From Glossina fuscipes (taxonomy: Eukaryota; Arthropoda; Insecta; Diptera; Glossinidae): a stretch of 64,000 nt of DNA. Shown piece after piece: positions 46,110 to 57,841 of the stretch. The stretch is from assembly GCF_014805625.2 (NCBI RefSeq), contig NW_023998416.1, positions 13,198,914 through 13,262,913 of the forward strand. Direction: 5' to 3'. Below the pieces are notes generated by a model. The model saw only the letters and a program-made list of their open reading frames with translations. It was not told where the DNA came from and ran no database searches. Made by a program: the position numbers and the translations under genes. Numbering within the stretch: position 1 is the stretch's first letter; every line of letters begins with the position of its first letter.

Positions 46110-46406
46110 TCAACCCTTCCAGCAATCTCCGGTGTTATCAAAAATAAAATTTTGCTCCAATACGGTCTGGACAGTACCGTTGCCGATCAGAGATAGTCGC
46201 ACCAAAAAGTGGCTTATCGTAAAGGTCGAAACCCATTTTTGTGAACCATTTTCTAAATGTTCCCTGTCGGAAACTGAACCTTCACCAAACGTTTTCAATA
46301 AATTTCTACCAGCTTCTGTAGCTTTTTTTCCTTGTTGAAATGCATACGATATATAATGGCGAAAAGGAACGTGGTCAGTAGCCATGGGTACACGATCGCC
46401 TCTCAC
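46110..46406 (-). pseudogene. Mariner transposase fossil, N-terminal part with frameshift
   Basis: The minus strand reads F-R-H-Y-I-S-Y-A-F-Q-Q-G-K-K-A-T-E-A then F-G-E-G-S-V-S-D-R (to about 46263). This matches the first helix-turn-helix of mariner transposases (F-R-x-x-(L/M)-x-(Y/F)-x-F-x-x-G-x-x-A-x-E-A, G-E-x-x-(V/L)-S). A shift near 46255-46262 moves to a frame reading R-K-W-F-T-K-M-G-F-D-L-Y-D-K-P-L-F-G, the expected next block. The second helix-turn-helix and catalytic domain are not readable. Confidence 0.7.
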
Positions 46407-47555
46407 TTCACACTAACATGAATCATTTTCCTTTCAGATCATTTGCTAGATCAGTACGTATGCATTCAGAGAAAAAAAGTGGAGAACCAAATATGATGCG
46501 CATACTTCTTGAAACTTGTTGTAACTTGTCGAAACGGATAGAGTTTCATGATAGATCTAATATTTCTTCGCGATGATTCCAGAATTGTTACGCGCGATCT
46601 CGTCAATTGTTAAGCCAAACATTTGCTTGCCGACGTGACGGTCATGGCAGCGTTGGAGTCGTTTATAAAAATAATTTTTACGATACGAAGTGACGTCAGC
46701 TGAAAAATTTAATTGAAGCAAATTTCAAAGAGAAATTTTGATAAAAGAGTCAAAGCTGATTATATCAGTTTCATGAAAATGCTACCATAATTGTTTGTTC
46801 GTTGATCGTTATCATAAATGCGAGTAAAGGAGTATTAACTCCTGTATACTGTACTGTAATTTTTTTGATATTTATTGCTGCATATCGCTACCGCTATTAC
46901 GTGTCATAAATTTTTACATACATAAGTTTATACTTGTAGATAAATTGGTCTATTAATAAAAATATATACAAAAAGTGAGGCAAATTCACGTTATCCTCTT
47001 AACTTTGATCGCAGAGAGGTAGAGGAGTCGAAAAGAAAAAAAAAAAACTAAACGGTAATAACAACACGAGATGCCATGAAATATGATCGTGTCTCTCTCT
47101 GTATACATAGGCTGTGCCATATAAACTCAACTTTCGCCAATTTGTTAAAGGGGAACAAGACAGATAAATATGAGTGCAAGATATAAAAAAAGGAAAAATT
47201 CAATTTATTTACTGCTTTTTTTTTTTTTGAATTTCATATTCGTGTGCACGTATGTGTAAGGTTGATCGCGAAAAGAAGGTGATTTTGTTTAATAACAATT
47301 ATAGAAAATTGAGCTGCTGTCAAATCAACACAACTGCGCTGCTAAAGTGAATAATAATGAGACTTAAGCAATTGTCGGCAGTTATGCATAACCAACACTA
47401 TTTTTCGTTATTGCTAGTGGTGTATTGTTGTTACTTTTTATGATGCCCAGCGGCATGTTAAAATTGAAAAACGCATTTGCGTGATAAATTGCAATATTTA
47501 ACACTCGCAAATGCCGCACAAGCCTTGAAGAGTTTAGGAGTGTGTAAAAAAACAA

Positions 47556-47607
<52 letters not shown>

Positions 47608-48700
47608 CAACTTTAAAAATTACATTCACCAATACATAAGCAAACACGAAACAAGTGAGAGAATTGAATTCGCATTGAAACGAATTCTGGATACTCATCA
47701 TCACTTAAGATAAAGATTTTTAAAGCGGTAGCTTTTCCGAAAGATTCACAGTCATCTCAATAGACATATGTATGGTTTACAGGATTTATTTAAATTATTG
47801 TAATAAGCCCTCAAGTCAAAATTGAATTGAATTATATTGAAAATATCTACGTATTTACATATAAATAAATTAATCTACGATATTATGTTTGTCCCATTCA
47901 TTTTGGCAATTGTAAATATTTTAATGATAGACAGACTTGACCAGATTTCCATAGCTTATATAGTGTCTGACATGCACTTCCTTTTTGTTACAAACTTCGT
48001 GACGATGTTATATTATATACAAAAATTGTTTCTTTTTTGTTTCTCATTTTTGATCAAAATAGGGCCGTAATAATATACATAAATACTTGTGTTATTCTTA
48101 TGCATGTGTTGCGAGATGAGATGAATTATACATGGCTGCCATTTCTTTGGTAAAATATAATTCAAGTTTTTTTTTTTTTTTCTCCGCTTTGCTTCACTTT
48201 ATTTCTCTCTTGCCCTCTTTATTTCTTTACTACGGCATTCATATGACAAGCACTGTAACATGTGCAGTGTGTAATCCAGCCTATTCGTTTGGCTCTCGCA
48301 AGTAAGGAGTCGCTGCTATGGGTTTCATATATTGCATATGCATGCCATGCTTAATGGCATAATTTAAAGCTGCAAATTTTGTCATAAATTTTCAAAATGA
48401 TTACCACAACAGAGTGGTTCAATTGATATATAGAGTTGTAATCTTTGTTTTCCTTTATTCTTGCTTATTGCTGGCTTGTTTGCTATTATTAAATGTCAGC
48501 TAATGAATTTTTTCATTTCATTCATACGTTGTATGTAAATAACTTGTTAGAATACCCTCAGGATGGCGGGTTTGAATGTAATATATGTAGTCTCTTTCTA
48601 GGCGAATATGTTTACAGTTTTGATATTCAAATAATCGGACCGGTCGGAGTGAAAATATGTGCAATATATTCACTATATTGAGAGCATAAATTAGTTCGAT
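46407..48700. other. No gene recognised
   Basis: 46407-46700 may be the old 5' flank of the mariner fossil. 46850-48500 is unique low-complexity DNA: A runs (47036-47047, 47558-47571), a (CA)n tract (47572-47595) and T runs (47217-47229, 48167-48182). Confidence 0.4.
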
Positions 48701-48705
48701 CCGTT

Positions 48706-48985
48706 CTTATACCCTACATCGTTTGTGAAGCAGGATGTGTTAAGTTTGTGCGGATGTATTCAATATTCAAGAGAACATGACGTATTTCAATTCACTTTCA
48801 GAATCGATTGAACCTTGTCTGTCCGTCCGTCCGTTCGTCTGTCTGCGTTCTTGCGTTTAAGTTGTAGATTTTGGTAAACTGAACTGTTTGGCCCAAGGAG
48901 AAATCGTACGGAAAATGGGACCACTTTTCCGACCACCTCCCATATAACGGTTTATTGTGAAAAGTCGTTATGTGACTAACTGACT
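48706..48985 (-). repeat. TATACCC-family repeat, minus-strand copy
   Basis: The plus strand starts cttataccctacatcgtttgtg and contains cttgtctgtccgtccgtccg. It ends with a block whose reverse complement (cgacttttcacaataaaccgttatatggg, then ggaaaagtggtccca) matches 43557-43610. It abuts the mariner C-terminal fossil at 48990. Confidence 0.6.
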
Positions 48986-48989
48986 TTGA

Positions 48990-49075
48990 TTAGTCAAAGC
49001 ATTGTCCATCGCTGGTTACAATATTTTCCCATCCCTCAGATAATTTTCGCATTCCTTCCCAAAACAATTTCGCGT
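48990..49075 (-). pseudogene. Mariner transposase fossil, C-terminal end
   Basis: The minus-strand frame reads K-L-F-W-E-G-M-R-K-L-S-E-G-W-E-N-I-V-T-S-D-G-Q-C-F-D and then stops (48990-48992). This is the typical end of mariner transposases: (F)F-x-x-G-(I/M)-x-x-L-(P/S)-x-(R/G)-W-x-x-(V/I)-x-x-(D/N)-G-x-Y-F. Upstream motifs (H-D-N-A, Y-S-P-D-L) were not found in 49.1-49.7 kb, so only the tail remains or an insertion has split it. Confidence 0.65.
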
Positions 49076-49339
49076 CTTTTGAGACTATCTCCAAAAGAAC
49101 TCAAACTTAGGTGCCTCCATAACAACGGCCACACTGTACGGACAAACAATAAGACATCTATCGCAACCTGCGTTAGTTAGAAAGAGTTATATCTGCTTAT
49201 CAAAACGGGGAGGCTACGACATTTCAGATTAGCAGTGAAAACATACTCTGCTGCACTACATTGAATAGGGCGACGCATCCACTGTCCATTATCACTTGTA
49301 AGCGTTTAGCAGGACTATCTTTCAACGTAAGCAGAAAAA

Positions 49340-49745
49340 GTAAAGTTTCCGGCAAATGGCGTTTGTTCAGCATAGAACTACACTTTTTCGAAGCTCTAAG
49401 AAACTACGTTGCATACGCTTCATTGTGATAATTTGTACAGCAGCTTTTGGCTTAAAAACAATTGTTTCAAATGAGAAAGTCACAGTTGTACTCACCTCTT
49501 TTCTCTCTTGGAAAGCGGGCCAATCTAATTTGTACGCCCAATGTGCTGTTCTCCCTATAATCAGGTGTAGACGAAGATATTGCAAATATATGCGCAGAGT
49601 TCGAGGTAATTCTACATTTGTAACCGATGAAACTTTCAATGCATTTGGCAAAATAAAATTCAATGGCTTGCTTATGATGAGTTATTCCATAAGCAGTAAA
49701 ACTGAACGATGAAAACTTGAGATGACATCTACTGGTTACCATTTG
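49340..49745. other. Open in three frames on both strands, not assigned
   Basis: The plus strand is open for 118 codons (49356-49712), and the minus strand for 98 (49367-49663) and 91 (49467-49742) codons. This is best explained by locally higher GC. No motif is recognised. The position between a mariner tail and a SINE head suggests it is part of a degraded mobile element. Confidence 0.25.
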
Positions 49746-49749
49746 GTTG

Positions 49750-49820
49750 CGTCATAGCCAAGTAGATAAGAATCGTGACTACCAACTCGGTGATCGCCGA
49801 ATCAAATTCCAGTCCGGTTT
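49750..49820 (+). mobile_element. tRNA-like SINE head
   Basis: An A-box-like tagccaagtag (49755-49765) is followed 43 bases later by a B-box-like cgaatcaaattcc (49798-49810). The interval (gaatcgtgactaccaactcggtgatcgcc) matches, on the opposite strand, the sequence at 62715-62775. It is not a working tRNA gene, because no acceptor stem can be formed. No tail was found. Confidence 0.5.
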
Positions 49821-50805
49821 GACCCTGTTTGAATCGTGGCTACACTAAGTGCTTGGTTGCTTAACGCTTTCGCATATCAAGACAAACGGGACTTGAAGTA
49901 GTGAACAGTAAACATTGGAGCAGTAATCATTCGTGACGTTTCCCATTGTCTTCGTTTATAATTAAATATATTAATTATTTAATCAAGGAAATGAAATTCT
50001 TGATATATCAGGTGCATTACAACAATATATGGTTTAGAATATTCAAAGACTAAAGATTATTGATGATAAGCGCATACGTAGAAATTGTAGCATGAAATTA
50101 ATTAGATTTAGTTATTGTTTGTAATGCTGTAATACTTTGCTGCTAAACAAATGTACTTGGGCAATAAATCCAATCAAGCATTGAACCAAAATCAACAAGC
50201 CCCCAGTCCTATAGAATACAAAATATTTTGCAACAACGGGGATTGTTTAACAGAAATTCTATAAACATATATCGCATTATCACAATGCAAATTTGTTCAT
50301 ATGTGCATCGATAGATGTATATAAAATTGAATTGAATAGAATATACTAGTGATTAGATATATAAAGTTGAAACCATCTCTATGAGCCACATTTAACAAGT
50401 ATGTGTTTTGCAAAACAACCATTGTGCCTTGCTATGTAGTGGATAATGTCAAGAATGCGTTAACAGTAATAAGCATGATGGTGATGATGATGATGATGAT
50501 GATGATAATAATGAGCATGGGAACAGTGAGAATAGTGGTTGCCCATAAAAGGTAATCATCCAAAGTACGATTTTTTGACACTCTGTAAAATCAAGACGCA
50601 ATGCATTAGTAAGTTTACAGTCATGGAGTAAAACAAACAGTCAGAGTAAATAATATCTTGGGAAAGATTTTACTAATTCAATTAATTAATATATATTTTT
50701 TTTAACTGAAGAATATATTCACGGCAACCTAACGTACGTGTTATGTTTACAAACCCATGGGCAAATTTGAGTACGAGAAAGAGGGTAATTAATATATCAA
50801 AACCA
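49821..50805. other. No gene recognised; contains (GAT)n
   Basis: (GAT)n at 50475-50507 followed by ataataatg. Nothing else is assigned. Confidence 0.45.
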
Positions 50806-51372
50806 TATCAATAGAAATTTATAGACGGGTAAGGTCGGCTATTATATACCCCACACGACTTCGTATAATAGAGTTGTTCACTCGTTTTGTAATATTACAC
50901 CAAAAGCTACACATTATTTTCATTCAAAGGCACACTTTTTATGAAAGCCCGTATATTGGAGAAAGCGTTAGATGCAGTGGTATCCAAAACATAGACGCAC
51001 CTGGTCCAAATTCTGTAAGCTTGATTTCTATATCAATTCACTATTACGCACTAATTTTCAGCATAAAATATTAAAAATTATACACTTTTACTATATGAAG
51101 ACTCAGTTTGCCTAGGAAAGGTTATATGAGAGAAGGATCAAAAAGTTCCCCAGTCAGTTTTTATATAGTATATCACATTTCATCAAAATATCTCAAAAAT
51201 TGAGCAAAACTTCAGACAGGCAGACAGACAGATGGACAGACAGGCTTAACACGATTTACCAAGTGATTGAAATGATTGGCATATTAAAAGGTGAGTCTAG
51301 TTTAAGCCCATCTGCATGTTACATAAGTTCGAACAAACTTACTTGTTCCATAAATTGTGTAGGGTATAAAAA
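50806..51372 (+). repeat. TATACCC-family repeat, near full-length copy
   Basis: The 5' end includes aaatttatagacgggtaaggtcggctattatataccccacac. The middle matches 43210-43420. The 3' half has a caggcagacagacagatgg block, ggtgagtctag, and ends gtgtagggtataaaaatg. The 5' tataccccacac and the 3' gtgtagggtata form an almost perfect 12-base inverted pair. The middle section present near 43.45-43.6 kb is shorter here. Confidence 0.65.
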
Positions 51373-52343
51373 TGCTTACCATTTGATTGGCTTAAGAGAA
51401 AATGTCGTTAATTTTTTCCACGATTTTTACCTAATTTTAATTTTGTTTAATTTATACTTCGCTTGAGTTTTCTTTGATTTCCATTCGATTTTGACTTTGA
51501 CCCACCGATTAACTTTGTTTGTTAGTCACTTTAATCATAGCTCAATTCACACGATTCATGCAATTTAAAGCAAAAAACCCTGTTTTGCCAACGCAAACAA
51601 ATTTAAGCAAAATTAAATTTATAAAAATGCAATAAACAATTTATCAAAGACTGCCTGAGGGCAGGGAAACCGCTTTCATTTCTCTTTACATTTTTAATAC
51701 TAAAGATTTGAGATTTTTTTTTACCGTCAAAGATTTTTGGAAAATCTTTCAATAATCTAAATGTGTGTTGAATAAGATCCTAAATATCGGCTATGCGTGT
51801 GAGACCGATCAACAATCATCTGATGTTACAAGTCCTTGCATTAAAATGGGTAAGATTTTTGGCTTCTTCGAGATGTATTATAAAGCAAATGTAACTTATT
51901 TGTTAACACATTGCGCAAGCTTTTAAGCTTTCGTGTACACTTGTGTTTTTTGTATTAGTTTATGACTAAAACTACCGCTACTTCTATTGGAAGCTGCGCA
52001 GTGCTCCCGAAAATGAAAGCAGAAACGTAATTTATTTTATCTCATTGGCAAATACATGAAATAGCGCCTTTGGACAAACAACCATAAAATGTTGACATAA
52101 ATTCAATTTGATTTATGATTGCATTTAAAATGCAATAAATGCACACCACAGATTAAAAAAGCAGATATTCAGGCAAAGTAAACAGCGACAGCAAAATCAA
52201 CGGCACAGAAGTGGAAAAAGTAACCACACAGGCAAATGGACAATAACTGAACAAGGTTTAATGTAAAATTTTTTTTTTTTGTTACTTTTTTATGGCCAGA
52301 TACATACGCGTATATATTGAGTGAAGCGAAAAATATATAAATG

Positions 52344-52345
<2 letters not shown>

Positions 52346-52375
<30 letters not shown>
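52346..52375. repeat. (TA)n microsatellite
   Basis: About 15 uninterrupted TA units. Confidence 0.9.
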
Positions 52376-52377
<2 letters not shown>

Positions 52378-52451
52378 AGAGATGTAAATTTGTTATTTGC
52401 GTGTATGTATATATGTCAGTTGAAGTCAGCGCTCGTTGCAATTCAGCTTTG

Positions 52452-52456
<5 letters not shown>

Positions 52457-52490
<34 letters not shown>
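52457..52490. repeat. (TG)n microsatellite
   Basis: About 17 TG units. Confidence 0.95.
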
Positions 52491-52492
<2 letters not shown>

Positions 52493-53157
52493 AAAGATAT
52501 GTAACATAAGGCAAATGTACAGCATGACATGACACCGACAACATGCCTAAGTGAAAATGTTGCATGCAGCAGTGATATCATCGTATGTTGTTGATTCAAA
52601 ATATTTCATTGCCGCTGCTGTTGTTGCTGCCGTTTTGTTTTGTTTTTTGATTTGATTTTAAGCCCCCAAGCCAGCTATTTTAGCGTAAAGTGATTTAGTT
52701 GAGACAATGAGTCAGTGGCAGCTTAACAGCTTATTTTCCCTAATATAATAGATTTGTGTCCGAGTGTGTAATTTTTTGTTTTTCTTCTTTTTTTTTGTTT
52801 TTTTTTTGGTTTCTCCTTTTTTTTTTTGTTTGCGTACAAGTCAGGATGCCGCCTCTGCATACCCACGGTGTAACCCATGGCTTTAAAAGCCTATTACCAT
52901 TTACACTGTCTCGTTCGGTTTGTTTGTGTAGAGGTATGTGTACGGGAAGTAGAGTTCAACATATTTTGTTTGCTGTTAAAAACCAACACGAATTAACACC
53001 CATGTTTGCGTGGCTACACTTTCATATCTACACGGCAGACAGAGAAGAGAAAAAAGAAAATTAAAATATTTTTTTTTTTTTTTTGAAATTATACGAGAGA
53101 AAAAAGACAGTTTTGTGTAAAGTTTAATATGCGGAGTGCATTCGTCCACTTTAGTCC

Positions 53158-53181
53158 GCACACACACACACACACACACAT
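53158..53181. repeat. (CA)n microsatellite
   Basis: About 12 CA units. Confidence 0.9.
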
Positions 53182-54244
53182 ACACGCCATCATCATTATT
53201 CCTATTGTCTGAGTTGTGGTAGTAGGTTGTTTTTTCCTGGTTTTTTTTTGTTTTTTTTGTTTTTTTTTTTAATTTTTTTGTTGGTCTTTGCAAATTGCAA
53301 GCTTAAGTCCGATTTAGTTCTTTCAATTTATGCGATAAAAATGTTAAAGCTGACACATGCAATGTTACATATTGCTGCTGTTGTTGCTGCCTCAGCTCTT
53401 GTTGTTAATGCGCACACACAGAGAACAACAAAAACAATCCTTTCGTTATTTTATTGCCTGTCAACTGTATAAAAGCTCTTCTGAAAGGTGCAATTTATGT
53501 GCTTCGTTTCATATGTTGCATGCTATGCTTAACTATGCTTTACTGTACTTTTGCATTTCATATGCGTGCAAGTGCTAGTGTATATTTGTGCATACTCACA
53601 GTCACAGTCCATTGTCTACTGCAACTTGCTTTCCTCGCTTGTTTTTATTTGTTTGCTACATTATTAAGATGTAATCTCTCATGTAAGATGGTTAATTTTC
53701 ATACATTTATTTGACAGTTTCATGACATGAAAAGTAATTATTTCGTGCAATTTTTTCTTCTCTTTTCCTATATCAAGTATTTTAAGTTTAACATACGATA
53801 ATATAAAGGATGCAAAAGGTTGAAAGGTATGTATTGTATGTTTGAATGGACAAGTTTTCTATAAAGTAATTTGTCATGAAATTTAACAAACCGAGTTTCA
53901 GCTGACACTCTCAATTGGCTTTGATGTCCAGAGACTGCAGAATTCATATTAAATATTGACTTACGAAACCTCTTACTAATTAAAATCCCCACTCCTATAA
54001 CTTATATATATTTGCCTTTTTTCCCCATAATTTTCCCCAAAGTATGAAGGATATATGCGACCCATTTAGCGAATTGAAAGGACCGGAGAGGGATGTCTAC
54101 TTGTTTTTACTTCAAGTCCCTATTGAGCAAACATTACGATGTTTGACGCAAGTGCTATATATAATTTCAATTTCTATATATAATTTCTATTTCTAACTAA
54201 CTTATCCTCAATTTCGATGCCTATATATTTCTTCAAGCTGTGTT

Positions 54245-54705
54245 ATTTCCAGGGACAATAGTGATAGTGCCAAAAATATACATATATCACGTCATTGCCA
54301 ATCATAATTTGATAAAGAAGTGGTTTTTTCGTATCTGGTGAGCGGCATTTCGTGAATGGGTTTTCCGTTTTCCAGCTGTCTGTCATTCAGTTCATGTGAA
54401 ACCTATTTTCCCACCTTCTTTTGTATGTCCATCAAACGGATTCTCGAGTCATATTTAACTTTAATTTTATTGTGTTTAGAGGTCATCACTAATGCTTACC
54501 ATTGGCAAACTTTTTCAATCGTCCTCCATATTAAAATCGCAATTGTTGATAGTTTTAAATCATTCCAACCACATCAAGAACATGTTCACCGAACACACTT
54601 TGACAAGCATTCAAATCAGTTCTGCAGCACTTTTCTTGAAATGGTAGAAAGTGTAGGCAGTCAGCATATCGCAGTTTTCAGGCACAAAATTCGCCATGTG
54701 CTACA
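54245..54705 (-). pseudogene. Mariner transposase fossil, N-terminal half with internal deletion
   Basis: From a minus-strand ATG near 54698 the frame reads M-A-N-F-V-P, then F-K-K-S-A-A-E-L-I-stop-M-L-V-K (first helix-turn-helix; the family has A-A-E-x-H-R-x-L-V). A later stretch reads N-M-E-D-D. After a gap where the second helix-turn-helix should be come K-K-V-G-K-stop-V-S-H-E-L-N-D-R-Q-L-E-N (W-V-P-H-E-L-N motif, about 54360-54410) and L-T-R-Y-E-K. Then a decayed I-G-N-D-V-I-Y stands in place of T-G-D-E-K-W, so the first catalytic Asp is not intact. At least three stops and shifts. The 131-codon plus-strand frame at 54356-54751 is only the shadow of this fossil. Confidence 0.75.
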
Positions 54706-55566
54706 TGTACTAACTATGCTGTGGTGTCACGTCTGCATTGTTATGAGATGATAATCTTTGTCAGATGTGAAAAAGAGAGCAGCGTTAGAGAGTAGCTTTT
54801 TAAAGATAATTACATTAACAGCTAATAGCATCTAGAAGCAGATTCCGATTTCATATTTACATAATTAGTAGATGCAAACTTAGCATGTTACGCGCTAACT
54901 TTAGGCGCAAATGGTGATGGCCATCACGAGTATAGGAGTAAGAGTTTTTGAGAAATATATCTACGGCATCAGAATGTGGCGAAATCGTCGGTTTTTTTCC
55001 AGGTCACTTCAGTTTCTTGTTTTTTATGAGCTTGTCTGTAAGCAAATTCGATACATTTCTTAACCTTTCACGTCTCTTCTAAGTTTTTCAATTTTATACT
55101 TTCATTATGCACCCGGGAAGAAAAGAGAATCAAATTGGCTCACCTTGGCAAAAATAGATACGTGTCATAAGATATGTACTTAAAAATCCTCTACAAAAAT
55201 AAGTCACCAAAATTTTTTACTCCCTTTCCTTGAAGCACGAGTATTGCAACGGTGGTGCTAGTGTTGCTTGCACTAGAGTGACAAAGTGTGCCTACAATTT
55301 TATATTTTTTGAAATTTATTGAATTTGCTTTCATTTTGAAGTCATTTTGAAATATTTAAACTGGCACCATGTTTCTAGTCAAAATCATCGATACAGACAT
55401 TTAATAATATTAAAATTTTCAAGCGTAACTAATAAATTCATTAAAAACATTTCAATTTGTCCATTTGCTGACATCAAGATTAACAAGACCATTAAACTCA
55501 AAAAAAGCTTCGATACAGCGGAAAGCATTAAACACACTTTGTGAGTTCTCTCTTTCTCTCTCTCTC

Positions 55567-55602
<36 letters not shown>

Positions 55603-56339
55603 CAATCGCCTTAAAATGACACGCATACAAGAACAGCTAAAAATGTTTGTGTTATTTGTGTTGATTATAGCCTCCAAACATGATCGTATTTCAAATGATT
55701 TTATGATATTTTTATCGATGTGTTTTTATGTGCATGACATAAAATTTATGTCAATTTATTATGGAAATTATTTCGTCAGTTGTTGCTGTTGTTTAGATTT
55801 TTACTATCAGATTTCAAGCTTATATATGAAAAATATAATAAAGTATTTATTTATATATGTAAAAAAGATCAACATGTCATTGATTTTAATATAATTGGAT
55901 TCAGAGCACAAATCTTCCGTTTATGATGACCATCTCTCCGTCGGTCCATCGGTCAAACAGCGTATTCATACAAACAGAACAGCTAATGTTCATGCTGATA
56001 ATATTAACTAAATTATGATGTACGCTGTGCAGAGCAACCACAATGTTTGCAGTAGTGAACGGTGATGGCAATTTCATAGTGATTGGTGTTCCATATAATA
56101 TGAAGTTTCATTATTTCAATATCGTACTTTATAGTGCGGTTATAATAAATTTAATAAACCAAGCATTTATGCACAGAGGTATCGTAATGATATTATATTA
56201 TATTATATCGTTTTGATATTTTTATTGTTGCTCTTAAATTTTGTGATAATTATAACATTAACTCTGTCATGTAAACCCGCTATGCTTTAAGGAGGCACTT
56301 TAGAACAGTAATTTAATGTTAATGTAATTTTCAATAAAC
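54706..56339. other. No gene recognised
   Basis: Contains a (TC)n tract (55547-55568) joined to (TGTC)n (55571-55602), and an (ATATT)n-like tract near 56192-56207. No protein or RNA is recognised. Confidence 0.45.
55547..55602. repeat. Compound microsatellite (TC)n-(TGTC)n
   Basis: About eleven TC units with one interruption, then about eight TGTC units. Confidence 0.9.
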
Positions 56340-56475
56340 ACAAAATTTAATGTATACCCCGATCTTTGGTTGTGAGTTCGAACTTTCAATGAAGCTGACA
56401 GACTTAGATGCTAGTGCTTTAAGACTGCGGTTTTATTTTCTTAACTCATCCCTGGCAAAATTAATGAAAATACAT
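56340..56475 (+). mobile_element. SINE remnant (B-box-like head plus body)
   Basis: B-box-like tgagttcgaactttc at 56373-56387, preceded by accccgatctttggttg like the anticodon-to-T-arm region of the 4.9 kb copy. The body gacttagatgctagtgctttaagac (56401-56425) and cctggcaaaattaa (56450-56463) match the minus-strand copies at 4.85 and 60.0 kb. The interval between head and body is much shorter than in the 4.9 kb copy, so one of the two is rearranged. Confidence 0.45.
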
Positions 56476-56639
56476 TCTGGAAGCACTTTTTATGCTGTGA
56501 GTAAAGCAGACGATACATGGTAGGGCTTCCCGGATAATACATTTGTTCTCTACATTAGTTCGCGTGATACTATTCTTCGTTTCATTTTTCGTATTAAAAT
56601 ATCGAGAAGGATGTCTTGCTTCTCGCTAAAGGCACACAT

Positions 56640-57290
56640 CTCCGTTACGTTGAAAACGTGAACGGGTGCGATATAAATTTAGTAAAGTAAATTTTATTGT
56701 TGAAAATCTTATCTTATGCTTTCTCCATTTTCGTCATAAAACACTAAATGTTAAAATGAGAATTCACATGTGGAGTGTAGTCCAAAAAATAGATCTATGT
56801 GATCCAAATTCGGTAAAGTTAAAATTTGTATTAAATTGCGTATGTGAATCAACTTTCATTATAAAATTTTAAGAGTTATACGTTTTGGTTTAAAAAGGCT
56901 TACTTTTCGCAAGGGCGGTTGTATGGCAGGCGATAAAAACACTGGGCTTATCTGAATCAAACTTTCCGCATCAATTTCGTAAGTTGAAATAGCATAACCC
57001 AGCGATTTTTGCTGAGCAAGTTTGTAAATTGCATATATTACTTAAAAGAAGGCTTGATATGTTAGTCGCAAAAATGATCCGCTTAAATACGTTTGCAGTA
57101 CGTTGCCTCCTTGCGCTAAAACGTGGAAGGGTACCACATTTGCAACTTAAAGGTTGAATGCAAGAACACATGGATAGATAGCTAGACGGACAGCCAGACG
57201 AGCTTAACTCGATTCAAAAAATATACACTTGCATCTACATATTGTCTTAAGTGTATCCGGGTGTTACCTACATCCGCACCAACGTAAAAT
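56640..57290 (+). repeat. TATACCC-family repeat, diverged copy
   Basis: The middle block near 56780-56820 (tccaaaaaatagat---tgatccaaattcggtaa) matches 50980-51016 and 43325-43362. The 3' part has gacggacagccagacgagcttaactcgattc and cctacatccgcacc. Neither terminal motif is clean. A stop-free stretch (56666-56872) resembles those in the sister copies for the same reason. Confidence 0.5.
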
Positions 57291-57840
57291 GCCTTTTACC
57301 ACATATAATGTAAAGCATACTTACGGGCTTACATCATACATTAAAAGTGTGAAAAGGAAATTGGATTTACATTTCTGGATGGTGTTAAAATACAACTACG
57401 TAAAATACTCCATTTAAAAGCAGAATTAGAAATGGACGGAAATGGAAAAATTGAGTATTTGATGTTGTATGCAAGCGTGCACCTAATATGTTTTTCGTTT
57501 CTGTCTCCTTTTGTTACATATTTAATATCAATCATAAGTAAATCAATCATAAGTAAATGTTGTAGCAGAATGATAAAAACAACAGAGTTAATTGTCCCCC
57601 AATAGGAACTAAAGAAACTACATAAACTCAGAAAACTGATTAGAATGATTTATTTTCTAAATGGAAGATCCTGCTTGGCAGGTTTGTTAACCTTCTTATT
57701 TCATTGGATTTGGCCAGAAGAGATAAAGCCAAGGCGTTACTCAATCTGAAGAAATCAATTGGACTTAATTTTTTATTAGTGGAAAATCTAAGCTCTCTCT
57801 TACTGGCTGTTCCTCATAATTTAAACCTCAACTCCGAGTA
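57291..57840. other. No gene recognised; possible further LINE debris
   Basis: It lies downstream, on the minus strand, of the reverse-transcriptase relic. No readable motif. A 16-base duplication (atcaatcataagtaa) is near 57527-57557. Confidence 0.35.
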
Positions 57841-57841
57841 G

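Larger units (their letters stand above)
51373..54240. other. No gene recognised; unique DNA rich in simple repeats
   Basis: Contains (TA)n at 52346-52375, (TG)n at 52457-52490, T-rich blocks at 52770-52830, 53071-53084 and 53240-53280, and (CA)n at 53158-53181. Apparent proteins of 60-118 residues here are mostly translations of these tracts. Confidence 0.5.

Noticed and set aside
52169..52525. 118-codon minus-strand frame
   Set aside because: Mostly His-Thr and Tyr-Ile runs from the (TG)n and (TA)n tracts.
54356..54751. 131-codon plus-strand frame
   Set aside because: It is the antisense of a mariner transposase fossil that reads clearly on the minus strand.
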